The notes: generated by a model not told the origin, from the letters alone. 64,000 nt of DNA from Alphaproteobacteria bacterium (GCA_016125455.1 WGLS01000007.1:62001-126000), one strand, 5' to 3'; shown: positions 38,748-48,448, numbered from the stretch's first letter. Numbers and translations are program-made.

Positions 38748-40295
38748 TCAATGCCGCCCTTCGGCCGCCTTCCCTTCCTGAGCGATTGAGGGCGCGAACG
38801 TTGGCGCATCGACGATAATGTTTGCGCCATCGACGCGCTCCCCGCGCATGAATCGCTCCATGATGTCCTGAACGTCCGACGAAGCCATGAACAGGTTATG
38901 GCCGGCATTTGCCACCGTGACGATCTCGACGCGGCTCAAGTTCACTAGCGCCGCCCGTTGTTCGCGCGGATAGGTGCGCCCGTCGAGGGTGCCCATGAGC
39001 GCAAGCGTCGGCATGTCGCCGTTCGGCGCGGCGCGAAAACCATCCCCGAGATCCAGCCCGAGGGCGCCGGCAAGCTGCGGCATCGGATGGTTCAGAACGT
39101 CGCCCAGCAATGCGACGCGCGCCTCCCGCTTGATCTGCGCAAGCCGCTCAACGCCGACGCCCGACGCAATATCCATTGCCAGCGGCATGAGGCTGAAGGT
39201 TTCGGGCGCGCCCGGATCGACGAACTGCGCCAGCAGCCCTTGCAGCGGCTCGTACGCGCTAGCGTCAACCGCAAGATACAATTGCAGAAGGAGCACGGCC
39301 GATTCCGGATCGGCGATCATCGCGGACGCAACGCCGCGCATGACCCGTTTGGTAAGCAACAACGTCTTTTCAACGCCGTCCCGCGCCAGGACCAGCGTCG
39401 GCGGATCAGCCTCCAGCTTTTGGTGGACTCGCGCGATCAGCGCCTTCAAGTCCGGATAGATCGCCTTCGCGGCCGGCTCGGCGTCGATGGCCGATTGCAG
39501 CCGGCCGAAATAGGCGTCCGTCTCCGACGGCAGCTTGACGGTCTGGTCGAGGCCTTCGACGCTGGCGAGGATCATCCGGTCAATCCGCGGGCCAAGCTCC
39601 CGCGCCGCGGCGAGGGCCAGGTGCGATCCGTAGGAGATTCCCCAGAGAGTGACTTGCTCGGCGCCGAGATGACGCCTCAGGGCGTCGAGGTCGCGGGCGT
39701 TCTCGACGGTCGTGTAGCCGGCGGGGTCGTATCCCGCCGCTCGCCAGAAGCTGTCGCACTCCTCCGCCGCCGCGCGCAGCATCGCAGCTTCCTCTGCGTC
39801 CGGGACTGCGCGGTCGGTCGGCATGACAACGCGCGAAACGCACCTGGGCGCGGTCGCCGACCATCCGGTTCCGCGCTGGTCGAGCGCGATTACGTCGCCG
39901 AACGCGCGCATCGCCATGAACAGCGGAAACCGCCGGCCCCGCGCCGTCGCAACGCCTGAGCCGCCGGGCCCGCCGGCGAGATAGACGATTGGCGCGCCAG
40001 GCGCGGCGGCGGTGGAGGGAAACCTGACATAGTGGACGTCGATCATGCGCGACGAGGGATCGGACCGGTTTTCCGGCACACGGAACGAACCGCGGAACGC
40101 ATCTACGCTCACGTCTCCCGCTTCGAATGAGATCGCTGACTCGCCTGCCGGCGTAGCCGCCGCCACGGCCGACATGCCCGTGGCCGGCACGACTGACGAG
40201 ACGCAACCTGCAGCCAGCGTAGCGATGCAAACACTTGCCCAAAGTCCTCGGCGAAGACCTGCGCGAAGACCTGCGACCTGCAATCCCATCTTCAT
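38748..40295 (-). CDS. alpha/beta hydrolase, proline-iminopeptidase/tripeptidyl-aminopeptidase-like lipoprotein
   Basis: Lipobox LAAGC after MKMGLQVAGLRAGLRRGLWASVCIAT; PIVYLAGGPGGSG, VIALDQRGTGWSA, nucleophile elbow LWGISYGSHLALA, C-terminal TAP-like region. Confidence 0.87.
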   Translation of the reverse strand: MKMGLQVAGLRAGLRRGLWASVCIATLAAGCVSSVVPATGMSAVAAATPAGESAISFEAGDVSVDAFRGSFRVPENRSDPSSRMIDVHYVRFPSTAAAPGAPIVYLAGGPGGSGVATARGRRFPLFMAMRAFGDVIALDQRGTGWSATAPRCVSRVVMPTDRAVPDAEEAAMLRAAAEECDSFWRAAGYDPAGYTTVENARDLDALRRHLGAEQVTLWGISYGSHLALAAARELGPRIDRMILASVEGLDQTVKLPSETDAYFGRLQSAIDAEPAAKAIYPDLKALIARVHQKLEADPPTLVLARDGVEKTLLLTKRVMRGVASAMIADPESAVLLLQLYLAVDASAYEPLQGLLAQFVDPGAPETFSLMPLAMDIASGVGVERLAQIKREARVALLGDVLNHPMPQLAGALGLDLGDGFRAAPNGDMPTLALMGTLDGRTYPREQRAALVNLSRVEIVTVANAGHNLFMASSDVQDIMERFMRGERVDGANIIVDAPTFAPSIAQEGKAAEGRH

Positions 40296-40438
40296 TCTGA
40301 GGCTCCATGAAGTTCCAGCGGCTTCCCGCCTGAACCTGAGCATTTGCGCGGCGCATTCACGCAGAATTCCGTCGACGGGCTTGGAAATTCGATGAACGGC
40401 GATCGACGGGCGCTTGAAATCCGCTAACGGTCGTCGTC

Positions 40439-41932
40439 ATGCGCGTCTTGATCCATGTCATTGCAGCGCTCGGGGTCGTGATGTTCCTGACGCCGCGCGC
40501 TGACGCCCGCCCAGTCGCATTTGCGACCGATGCGATCGTCTGCGCCTCGACAGTCGATGGCGCCGCGCCGGACTTTGACGACCCGGCCTGCCGCAGCAGC
40601 TCGATCTACCGCGTAGACCCGCAAGGCCGGGAGATATGGGCGCGCCTGACGGTCATGCTGGACGCCGCGGCCCTCGAAAGCGGCGAACAGCTCGGCCTTT
40701 TCATCGCCGGTAAGGCGTCGAGCGAAATCTACGTGAATGGCGTTCGCGTCGGGGCGAACGGCGCGCCGGCGGCGACCCGCGCGGCCGAGGTCCCTGGCCT
40801 CATGGATGCGAACATCCCCTTGCCGGCGGGCGTGGCGCGGGCAGGCGAAAACATCGTGGTGCTCCGCCTGTCGGGCCACCACAGCCTCATCCGCCTGAGG
40901 TCGCCGATGCACGCGGTCGCCATTGGCCCCTATGAGACTTTTACAGCGTCCGCATTCGCGCACTACTGGCCCTCCCTCATTCCGTTCGGCGCACTGATCG
41001 CCGGCGCCTTCTATTTCGCGGTTGCCGCGGCGAGCGGCGGCTGGCGCCGCGATCAGATATTTCTGGCGGCGCTCTCGCTCCTCGCCGCCGGACAGCTTGT
41101 CGCAGAAGTCTGGCGGGGGCTCGCGCCCTACGCCTATCCAAAGCACGACGTCCGGCTGCTGCTGATCGTCGCGCTATCGAGCTCTTTCGGGCTCAGCCTC
41201 GCGGCGCGAACCGCGTTCGAGTTTCTCGAAAAGGGGCGCTGGCCCGCGATCGGCGCCGCCGCTGCGGCGACGATTGCCGGGGCAGCCTTCATGCCGGGCT
41301 TCGACGGGAAGGCGCTGGCGGGCATGCTGGCGCCGACGGCCGTGGCGACAATCATCGCCGCTATCGCGGCGTTTCGCGGCGGGCGTCGCGGCGAGCCTGA
41401 GACGATCGCCGGCGCGACGGTCCTCGCCGCATTCACCGCCAGCATCATCCTTACCCGCACGATGTTTCTCGACGCTTTCTTCTTCTTCGAGGTCGCCGCG
41501 CTAATGCTGGCGCTGTTTGCGGTGGAGGCGCGCGCGCATGAACGCGAAAGGGTTCGATCAGCAGACCTTGAGCGGGCCCTTCAGCGTGCGAAAGAGGCCC
41601 GCGAACCCTTGACTGTCAAAGTCGCAACACAGGGAGGCGTCGAATTTATCCCCACGAGCGAGATTTCCCACGTCAGCGGCGCAGGCGACTATGTGGAGAT
41701 CCATCTCCTTGATGGACGCCAGAGGCTTCACAATGCGACGCTGTCGAAACTGGAAGCGGAGCTGCCAGCGACGTTCCTCCGTGTCCATCGCTCGCACATC
41801 GTCAACGCCGATCATGTCAGATCGCTCAGCCGCGAAGCGTCAGGCGTCGGATCGCTTGAACTTTCAACCGGCGCCTCGGTGCCGGTCAGCCGCCGGGTCA
41901 TGCCCGCCGTTCGAGGCGCGCTCGCCGGCTGA
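40439..41932 (+). CDS. membrane-bound LytTR-family transcriptional regulator
   Basis: Signal peptide, periplasmic beta domain, about 7 hydrophobic helices, then LytTR domain VEFIPTSEISHVSGAGDYVEIHLLDGRQRLHNATLSKLEAELPATFLRVHRSHIVNADHVRSLSRE. Confidence 0.87.
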   Translation: MRVLIHVIAALGVVMFLTPRADARPVAFATDAIVCASTVDGAAPDFDDPACRSSSIYRVDPQGREIWARLTVMLDAAALESGEQLGLFIAGKASSEIYVNGVRVGANGAPAATRAAEVPGLMDANIPLPAGVARAGENIVVLRLSGHHSLIRLRSPMHAVAIGPYETFTASAFAHYWPSLIPFGALIAGAFYFAVAAASGGWRRDQIFLAALSLLAAGQLVAEVWRGLAPYAYPKHDVRLLLIVALSSSFGLSLAARTAFEFLEKGRWPAIGAAAAATIAGAAFMPGFDGKALAGMLAPTAVATIIAAIAAFRGGRRGEPETIAGATVLAAFTASIILTRTMFLDAFFFFEVAALMLALFAVEARAHERERVRSADLERALQRAKEAREPLTVKVATQGGVEFIPTSEISHVSGAGDYVEIHLLDGRQRLHNATLSKLEAELPATFLRVHRSHIVNADHVRSLSREASGVGSLELSTGASVPVSRRVMPAVRGALAG

Positions 41933-42008
41933 CGAAGGGCCGGCGATTGCCCGCGGGCGCGACGACCGCTAGCCTACTCCGCGCCAGATAACCGCCAGCG
42001 ACCCGCAG

Positions 42009-42470
42009 ATGACCCGACAACGCGAACTGTCTTTGCTCGGCTATGCCGGCCTCATCCCTTTCGTCGCCGGGACGGCTATCGCGTTCGTCGACGACGGGGC
42101 CCATCTCGACGCCGGCCTGACGGTCATCATGTTTTATGGCGGCATCATCGCGAGCTACATGGCGGGCATGGGCGCCGGCGCGCTCGTCGTCTCGGAGAAG
42201 CCGGCCGGCCGGCCGCTCCTGCCCGGCATGCTGGCGGCGCTCGTCGCCTGGATCGTCATCATGCCGTCCGGCTTCCACAGGACCGACGACCTCTGGACCG
42301 CGGCGCGCCTCTTTGCGCTGGCGGCCGTCTTCCTCTTTCTCCTGACGATCGACCTGAAGGCTGTCCGCAGCGGCGGGTTTCCGGATTGGTACGGGGCCTT
42401 GCGCATCTGGCTGTCTTTCGGCGCGTGTCTGGCGCTCGCAGTCGTCGCGGTTCGTGTGCTGACGGCATGA
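42009..42470 (+). CDS. DUF3429-family membrane protein
   Basis: LGYAGLIPFVAGTAIAF...VIMFYGGIIASYMAGMGAGALV...PDWYGALRIWLSFGACLALAVVAV. Confidence 0.75.
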   Translation: MTRQRELSLLGYAGLIPFVAGTAIAFVDDGAHLDAGLTVIMFYGGIIASYMAGMGAGALVVSEKPAGRPLLPGMLAALVAWIVIMPSGFHRTDDLWTAARLFALAAVFLFLLTIDLKAVRSGGFPDWYGALRIWLSFGACLALAVVAVRVLTA

Positions 42471-42486
42471 CCAGGCCCGCTGCCGG

Positions 42487-43425
42487 ATGCAATTCCCGAT
42501 GACGCCGGCCGATCTCGACCAGGTCCGCGTCGGTCTCGACGCCGCCGGCCGCGCCATGGTCGCCATCGCGCTGTTTTGCATGATGCTCGGGGTTTCGCTA
42601 GGCTTGCGCGCAGCCGACTTCGCAGTCGTCCTGCGCGCGCCGAAACTCTTCGCCGGCGGTTTTCTCGCGCAGGTGCTCGGCCTGCCGCTAGCGACGCTGG
42701 CCCTTATTGCAATCGCGGAGCCGCCCGCCTCCATCGCGCTCGGCATGATCGTCGTCGCCGCTTGCCCCGGGGGGAACGTCTCAAATGCGCTGTCGTATTT
42801 CGCCAGGGGCGACGTCGCCTATTCGGTCTCGCTCACCGCTGCGTCGAGCGCCTTCGCGGCGCTGTTGACCCCGGCGGCGATCCTGTTCTGGTCCGACATT
42901 TATCCGCCGACGGCCAGCCTGCTCAAAAGCATAGACGTCAATCGCGGCGCCTTCGTTATCCAGACGACGTCGCTGCTCGCTGTGCCGCTTGCGCTCGGCA
43001 TGGCGGTCCGCGCGCGGTTCGACGCCCTCGCGACGCGCCTGCAGAGGCCGGTCGCGTGGACGGGCGCAGCGCTCCTCAGCGCGGCTATATTCTATGGCGT
43101 TTATCTGATGTTCGATGACCTTCTGCCGGCTTTCGCCATGATCCTGCCCATCGCGATCTTGCACAATCTCATCGCGTTCGGCGTAGGCGCGGGCGCCGGC
43201 GCGGCCCTGCGCGCGCCCGGCCCGCAGCGCAGGTCCCTGATCTTCGAGGTCGGCATCCAGAATTCCGGCCTTGCGCTCGTCATCCTCGTGTCGCAATTCG
43301 AGGGGCTCGGCGGCGCCATCGCCATCGCGGCTGTGTGGGGGATTTGGCACATCATCGCCGGGGCGGTTATCGTCGCCGCGTTCAGGGAATGGGATCGCCG
43401 CCGCGCAATGGCGCCGGCCCATTAG
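42487..43425 (+). CDS. bile acid:sodium symporter family transporter
   Basis: IALGMIVVAACPGGNVSNALSYFARGDVAYSVSLTAASSAFAALLTPAAI, EVGIQNSGLALVILVSQF. Confidence 0.9.
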   Translation: MQFPMTPADLDQVRVGLDAAGRAMVAIALFCMMLGVSLGLRAADFAVVLRAPKLFAGGFLAQVLGLPLATLALIAIAEPPASIALGMIVVAACPGGNVSNALSYFARGDVAYSVSLTAASSAFAALLTPAAILFWSDIYPPTASLLKSIDVNRGAFVIQTTSLLAVPLALGMAVRARFDALATRLQRPVAWTGAALLSAAIFYGVYLMFDDLLPAFAMILPIAILHNLIAFGVGAGAGAALRAPGPQRRSLIFEVGIQNSGLALVILVSQFEGLGGAIAIAAVWGIWHIIAGAVIVAAFREWDRRRAMAPAH

Positions 43426-43444
43426 AATCGCGAGGAAGACCCGA

Positions 43445-45199
43445 ATGGCGTACGATGCAATCATCCGGAACGGCCTCATCCACGACGGCGACGGCGGCGA
43501 ACCATCCCGCGCCGATATTGGCGTGACGGACGGCAGGATCGCCGAAATCGGCAGCATTTCCCGCGCCGCGGGTCGCGTGATCGACGCCGAAGGCGCAATT
43601 GTAACGCCCGGCTTCATCGATTTGCATACGCATTATGACGGGCAGATTTCCTGGGACGAGGAACTGCGCCCCTCGGTCAATTTCGGCGTGACGACGGCGA
43701 TCATGGGAAACTGCGGCGTCGGCTTCGCGCCGGTCCGCCCGCACGACCATGACCGCCTAGTGCGCCTGATGGAGGGCGTCGAGGACATTCCGGGAACGGC
43801 GCTGCATGAAGGCATTACCTGGGAATGGGAGACGTTCCCGGAATATCTTGACGCGATCGACCGCATTCCGCACACGATCGACTTTGGCGTAATGGCGACC
43901 CACGACCCGATCCGCGTTTATGTCATGGGCGAGCGGGCGCTTGCCGAAGAGGCGGCGACCGAAGACGATATCAAGGCGATGCGCGAGTGCGTGCGCCATG
44001 CAATGGACGCGGGCGCCGCCGGCTTCTCCATTGGCCGCACAGACATTCACCGCACCGCCGACGGCGAGTGGACGCCCTCGTCGGAAGCGTCAAGAGAGGA
44101 GCTCGCGGGCCTCGCGTCGGCCCTCGCGGGGCGAAAGCGCGGCGTGCTGCAGGGCGTCTCGGATTTCAATCTCGAGCGGCCGGGCAACGATTTCGCGAAG
44201 GAGTTCGAGGCGCTCGAAGCGTTCATCCGCGCAGGGGGCGGCCGGCCAGCTTCTTTTTCCCTGATGCAACGGGATTTCGCCCCGGACCAGTGGCGCCAGA
44301 TCCTGACCGAGGTCGAGCGTCTCAATGCAGACGGCGTCGACCTCCGCGTGCAGGTCGCGCCGCGGGCGATCGGCGTCCTCAATGGCCTTCAGTGTACGTT
44401 CCATCCGTTGATGGCGCAGCCGGAATACATAAGGATCAAGGACAAGTCGCTTGCGGAACGAGTGGCGGTCATGCGCGCCCCCGGCTTCAAGGAAAAATGC
44501 CTCGCCGACGCGCCAGTGAAGCTCGCCGGCGAAGGCTCTTCGGTGCCGCCGATCGCCGACAGCTTCATCGCTGGCATCGGCCTCGTCGCCAACAAGCTTT
44601 ACCGATTGGGCGCAACGCCGGATTACGATCAGGGCATGGACGGGTCCCTCGGCGCCGAGGCGCGCCGCGACGGCGTGACCGTTATGGAGAAGCTCTACGA
44701 CGTCCTTCTGGAAGAGGACGGCAAGCAGCTGATCTATTTCCCGGTCTACAACTACACCGACTTCAACTACGACAATGTCCGCACCATGCTGACCCATCCA
44801 AAGGCGCTTCTCGGCCTGTCCGACGGCGGCGCCCATGTTGGCACGATCTGCGACGCGAGCTTCCCTGCGCATCTTCTCGCCTACTGGACGCGCGACCGGA
44901 CGGACGGCCGCATTCCGCTGAAACGCGCTGTCCAGATGCTGACGGCCGACCCGGCGGACTATCTCGGGCTTTCCGACCGTGGGCGGATAAAAGTCGGCGC
45001 GCGGGCGGACCTCAACGTCATCGACTATGACGGCCTGTCGCTCGGCCGGCCTCAAATGGTGCAGGACCTGCCTGCCGGCGGCCAGCGCCTCCTGCAGCCG
45101 GCGCATGGCTTCCGGGCGACGCTCGTGGCCGGCAGGCAGGTGATTGATCATGATCGCGTCACGGACGAACGCCCGGGGCGGCTGGTCCGGTTCAACTAG
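43445..45199 (+). CDS. N-acyl-D-amino-acid deacylase family amidohydrolase
   Basis: MAYDAIIRNGLIHDGDGGEPSRADIGVTDGRIAEIG...TPGFIDLHTHYDGQISWDEELRPSVNFGVTTAIMGNCGVGFAPVRP...SDGGAHVGTICDASFPAHLLAYWTRDR. Confidence 0.92.
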   Translation: MAYDAIIRNGLIHDGDGGEPSRADIGVTDGRIAEIGSISRAAGRVIDAEGAIVTPGFIDLHTHYDGQISWDEELRPSVNFGVTTAIMGNCGVGFAPVRPHDHDRLVRLMEGVEDIPGTALHEGITWEWETFPEYLDAIDRIPHTIDFGVMATHDPIRVYVMGERALAEEAATEDDIKAMRECVRHAMDAGAAGFSIGRTDIHRTADGEWTPSSEASREELAGLASALAGRKRGVLQGVSDFNLERPGNDFAKEFEALEAFIRAGGGRPASFSLMQRDFAPDQWRQILTEVERLNADGVDLRVQVAPRAIGVLNGLQCTFHPLMAQPEYIRIKDKSLAERVAVMRAPGFKEKCLADAPVKLAGEGSSVPPIADSFIAGIGLVANKLYRLGATPDYDQGMDGSLGAEARRDGVTVMEKLYDVLLEEDGKQLIYFPVYNYTDFNYDNVRTMLTHPKALLGLSDGGAHVGTICDASFPAHLLAYWTRDRTDGRIPLKRAVQMLTADPADYLGLSDRGRIKVGARADLNVIDYDGLSLGRPQMVQDLPAGGQRLLQPAHGFRATLVAGRQVIDHDRVTDERPGRLVRFN

Positions 45200-45207
45200 G
45201 GGACGAG

Positions 45208-46356
45208 ATGAAATCTTTCACCTTCACCACGACGCCGAAGATCATCCTCGAGTGCGGCGCCGCGAAGCGCCTCGGCGCGTTCGTCGCGCCGCGGATGCAG
45301 AGGCCGATCCTCCTTACCGACAAGGGTCTCGTGGCGGCGAGTCTCATCGCCCCTGTTCTGGAAAGCTTCGCGGCGACGGGACTCGACCATCTGCTCTATG
45401 ACGACGTGCAGGCCGACCCCCCGGCGGCGCGAGTGCGCAAGGCGATCGAGGCGGCGCGCGCCCATGACGCCGACGGCGTCGTCGCCATGGGCGGCGGCTC
45501 TTCGATGGACACCGCGAAGCTCGTGGCTGTGCTGGCGAAGTCGGACCAGGCACTTGAGGACATCTACGGCGCCGACAAGGTGACCGGGCGCCGCCTGCCG
45601 CTCGTCGTCGCGCCGACGACGGCCGGCACCGGGTCAGAGGTGACGTCGATCTCGGTCGTCACGTCGGAGACGGACGAAAAGGTCGGCGTCGTCGACGACG
45701 CGCTTTACCCCGACATGGCGGTTCTCGATCCGGAGACCACCCTCGGCCTGCCGCGCAACGTCACCGCCGCGACCGGCGTCGACGCGATGGTGCACGCGAT
45801 CGAGGCGTACACGAACGTCCACCGCAAGAACCCCGTCTCCGACGCTCTCGCGCGGGAGGCGCTGTCGCTCCTCGCGGCCAACATCGTCACGGCCTGCGAG
45901 AAACCGATGGACATCGAAGCGCGCGGGCGGATGCTGCTCGGCTCGCTCCTCGCCGGGCAGGCGTTCGCGAACTCGCCGGTCGGCGCCGTCCACGCCCTCG
46001 CCTATCCCCTCGGCGGCATCTTTCACGTGCCCCACGGGCTTTCGAACTCTCTGATGCTGGAGCCGGTCCTCAGGTTCAACGCGGAGAAGGCCGCGCCTCT
46101 CTATGCGGAACTTGGCGCGGCTCTTGGCCTCGACGCATCAGGCACGGACGAGGCGCGCTCAGCCGCGTTCATTGCGCGCATGGTGGAGATCATCGAAGCG
46201 ACCGGCGTCGAGCGGCGACTGGGCCAGGTCGGCGTCTCCCACAATGACCTGCCGAAAATGGCCGAGGACGCGATGAACGTGCAGCGGCTTCTCGTCAACA
46301 ATCCGCGCGCAGTCACCTATGACGACGCGCTCCGGATGTATACGGAGGTTTTGTAA
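45208..46356 (+). CDS. iron-containing alcohol dehydrogenase
   Basis: DADGVVAMGGGSSMDTAKL, LPLVVAPTTAGTGSEVTSISVV, GVDAMVHAIEAYTN, AVHALAYPLGGIFHVPHGLSNSLML. Confidence 0.94.
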   Translation: MKSFTFTTTPKIILECGAAKRLGAFVAPRMQRPILLTDKGLVAASLIAPVLESFAATGLDHLLYDDVQADPPAARVRKAIEAARAHDADGVVAMGGGSSMDTAKLVAVLAKSDQALEDIYGADKVTGRRLPLVVAPTTAGTGSEVTSISVVTSETDEKVGVVDDALYPDMAVLDPETTLGLPRNVTAATGVDAMVHAIEAYTNVHRKNPVSDALAREALSLLAANIVTACEKPMDIEARGRMLLGSLLAGQAFANSPVGAVHALAYPLGGIFHVPHGLSNSLMLEPVLRFNAEKAAPLYAELGAALGLDASGTDEARSAAFIARMVEIIEATGVERRLGQVGVSHNDLPKMAEDAMNVQRLLVNNPRAVTYDDALRMYTEVL

Positions 46357-46381
46357 AGACTATCTCGATTGGAAACCCCTC

Positions 46382-46795
46382 ATGACTCTTACACGTCGAC
46401 TTGGCGAAAGGGTATTAGAAAAGTCTGGCGGCCAGTGTTTCTATTGTGGTGAGCGATTAATTTGGCGGCGCGAGACGAAGGTCAAGAAGCGAATCCGGCG
46501 CGAATTCGTAGTGGACCATTTCGTTCCAAAACGGCGAGGTGGTACTGATCGGATTGAAAATTTAGTGCCTGCTTGCTGGAACTGTAATTCGAGTAAGGGA
46601 CCTAAGACTATTTCGGAGTTTCGCGATTACGAGTTCCGACGCGAATATGGTTGGCCGTTTTTCACTGTTGAACAATTGAATTGGCTTGAATCAAAAGGTA
46701 TTGAGCTACCTCCTAAGCCGTACTTTTATTTTTGGTTCGAGGAAAACGGGTGGCGTATCAAGGAAAATTTGCCCGTCCGTTTCCCAACGAAGTAG
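46382..46795 (+). CDS. HNH endonuclease
   Basis: GQCFYCGERLIW...FVVDHFVPKRRGGTDRIENLVPACWNCNSSKG: CxxC-His-Asn-CxxC HNH fold. Visibly AT-richer than flanks. Confidence 0.88.
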   Translation: MTLTRRLGERVLEKSGGQCFYCGERLIWRRETKVKKRIRREFVVDHFVPKRRGGTDRIENLVPACWNCNSSKGPKTISEFRDYEFRREYGWPFFTVEQLNWLESKGIELPPKPYFYFWFEENGWRIKENLPVRFPTK

Positions 46796-46802
46796 ACTAG
46801 AT

Positions 46803-47234
46803 ATGGCTTCGCCAACCACAACCCGCGCCGACTACGCTGTCTTCCGCCGGATCGAGACGCGGTGGATGGATAACGACGTCTACGGACACATCAACAATGT
46901 CGTCTATTATTCGTTCTTCGACACCGCGGTGAACGCGTACCTCATCGAACAGGGCGTGCTCGACATCCATGAAGGCGCAACGATCGGCCTCGTCGTCGAG
47001 ACGACCTGCCGCTATTTCGCGCCGCTGGCTTTTCCGCAGAACGTCGAGGCGGGAGTCAGGGTCGCTAAGGTCGGCGCGTCGTCCGTCAGCTATGAAATCG
47101 GCCTGTTCGCCGAGGGCGCCGACGCGCCCGCCGCCGAAGGGCGTTTCGTCCACGTCTATGTCGACCGGGCGACGCGCCGCCCTGCGCCGTTGCCGCCGGC
47201 GTTCCGCGCCGTCGTGGAGGCGTTGCAGGCCTAA
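46803..47234 (+). CDS. acyl-CoA thioesterase (hot-dog, 4HBT family)
   Basis: RRIETRWMDNDVYGHINNVVYYSFFDTAVNAYLIEQGVLD. Confidence 0.9.
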   Translation: MASPTTTRADYAVFRRIETRWMDNDVYGHINNVVYYSFFDTAVNAYLIEQGVLDIHEGATIGLVVETTCRYFAPLAFPQNVEAGVRVAKVGASSVSYEIGLFAEGADAPAAEGRFVHVYVDRATRRPAPLPPAFRAVVEALQA

Positions 47235-48070
47235 CCCCTCTCGCCAATCGTCGTGCGGTGCATGCGCCGGGCATGGCCTTCATAGCCGCCGGTGGCGGAA
47301 TGAAGCACAGAGCGATTGTCCCACATGACGAGCATGCCCGGCGACCATTTGTGCCGATACTGAAATTCCGTCTTTGTCTGGTGCTGGTATAGCTCGCCGA
47401 GCAGCATCGTCGATTCAATGGGGTCCATGTCCTCGAAGCCGATGACATAGCCGGCGCAGCCGAAGACGCCTTCGCGACCCGTCTCGGGATGCCGGCGGAC
47501 GATCGGATGCGCATGGGTCTTCATGGCGTCGTCGGAAGGCCGAATATCCATCGACCGGGTCTTGCGGTCTGCCTCGCCATAGGCGCCGTCCCTGGCGTAC
47601 CCGGCGCGGGCCGAGTGAACGGCCCGCCTCCCCTCCAGCCGCTGACGCAGGCCATCCGGCATTCGGTCGAGCGCAAGATGCTGATTTGCAAACAGCGTAT
47701 CGCCGCCGATCGGCGGAATGACGACGCCATAAAGACACGTGCCGGCCGGCGGCGTCGACAGGAAACTCCAGTCCGTATGCCACGCTTCGGCGAACACCGG
47801 TCCGGTCTCGTCGGCGCGGCGCTCCACCGCGATCACGTGCTCGCGACCCGCGATTGGCGCGATAAAGGGGTCCTCGCCGAAGGGCCCGAAGCAGAGCGTA
47901 AACCGCTCCAGTTCGTCGTCGTTCATGCGCTGATCTGGAAAGGCAAGAACGTGGTGCGCAAGCCATGCGGCGCGCAGCGCAGCAATCGTCCCGTCATTGA
48001 GCGGCTCTGACAGGTCAATCCCGCGAACTTCAGCAGCCCAACTGTTCCCGATAGGCCGGACGTCAATCAT
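47231..48070 (-). CDS. TauD/TfdA family Fe(II)/2-oxoglutarate dioxygenase
   Basis: AEAWHTDWSFLSTPPAGTCLYGVVIPPIGGDTLFANQ (HxD), MLVMWDNRSVLHSATGGYEGHARRMHRTTI. Confidence 0.92.
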   Translation of the reverse strand: MIDVRPIGNSWAAEVRGIDLSEPLNDGTIAALRAAWLAHHVLAFPDQRMNDDELERFTLCFGPFGEDPFIAPIAGREHVIAVERRADETGPVFAEAWHTDWSFLSTPPAGTCLYGVVIPPIGGDTLFANQHLALDRMPDGLRQRLEGRRAVHSARAGYARDGAYGEADRKTRSMDIRPSDDAMKTHAHPIVRRHPETGREGVFGCAGYVIGFEDMDPIESTMLLGELYQHQTKTEFQYRHKWSPGMLVMWDNRSVLHSATGGYEGHARRMHRTTIGERG

Positions 48071-48102
48071 CGCGCATCCATCTCATTGCCCCTAGGGAAG
48101 CA

Positions 48103-48324
48103 TCAACAACCGCCCGGCTGGCACGCGTCGACGCATGACCGATAGATCTGGTTCGCTTCGCCGCGCGGCAAGCCCTCGCGATAGCTGCGGTACTGATCCT
48201 GGCAGGATTTCAGGCAGCCGGCGTCCGCCGCGACGCACATCCCTTCGCCGAGCGTGTTCCCGAACGAGCCGCACCCCGCGGCGGCAAGCGACGCAGAGAT
48301 GGTCAAGATCATCCGACGAAGCAT
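48103..48324 (-). CDS. small cysteine-rich lipoprotein, 73 aa
   Basis: [73 protein letters not shown]: lipobox LAAAGC and six further Cys. In the ORF track only as the tail of a spurious 230-aa ORF. Confidence 0.65.
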   Translation of the reverse strand: MLRRMILTISASLAAAGCGSFGNTLGEGMCVAADAGCLKSCQDQYRSYREGLPRGEANQIYRSCVDACQPGGC

Positions 48325-48448
48325 GTCCAGTCCTCTTCGCGCGCCCCCCTTCAGCCTATCGATTCCGGGGGATTGGCGGAAGCGCCGAATGCGGTTTCCC
48401 CCTTCCAGCGGCTCTGCTAGACCCCTTGGAAACAATCGGAAACGCCCT

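Noticed and set aside
44090-45151. 353-aa minus-strand ORF
   Set aside because: Antisense to the well-supported D-aminoacylase-like amidohydrolase.
46382-46795. HNH gene as part of a restriction, CRISPR or toxin system
   Set aside because: No methyltransferase, Cas, immunity or helicase partner nearby; reported only as a solitary HNH gene.
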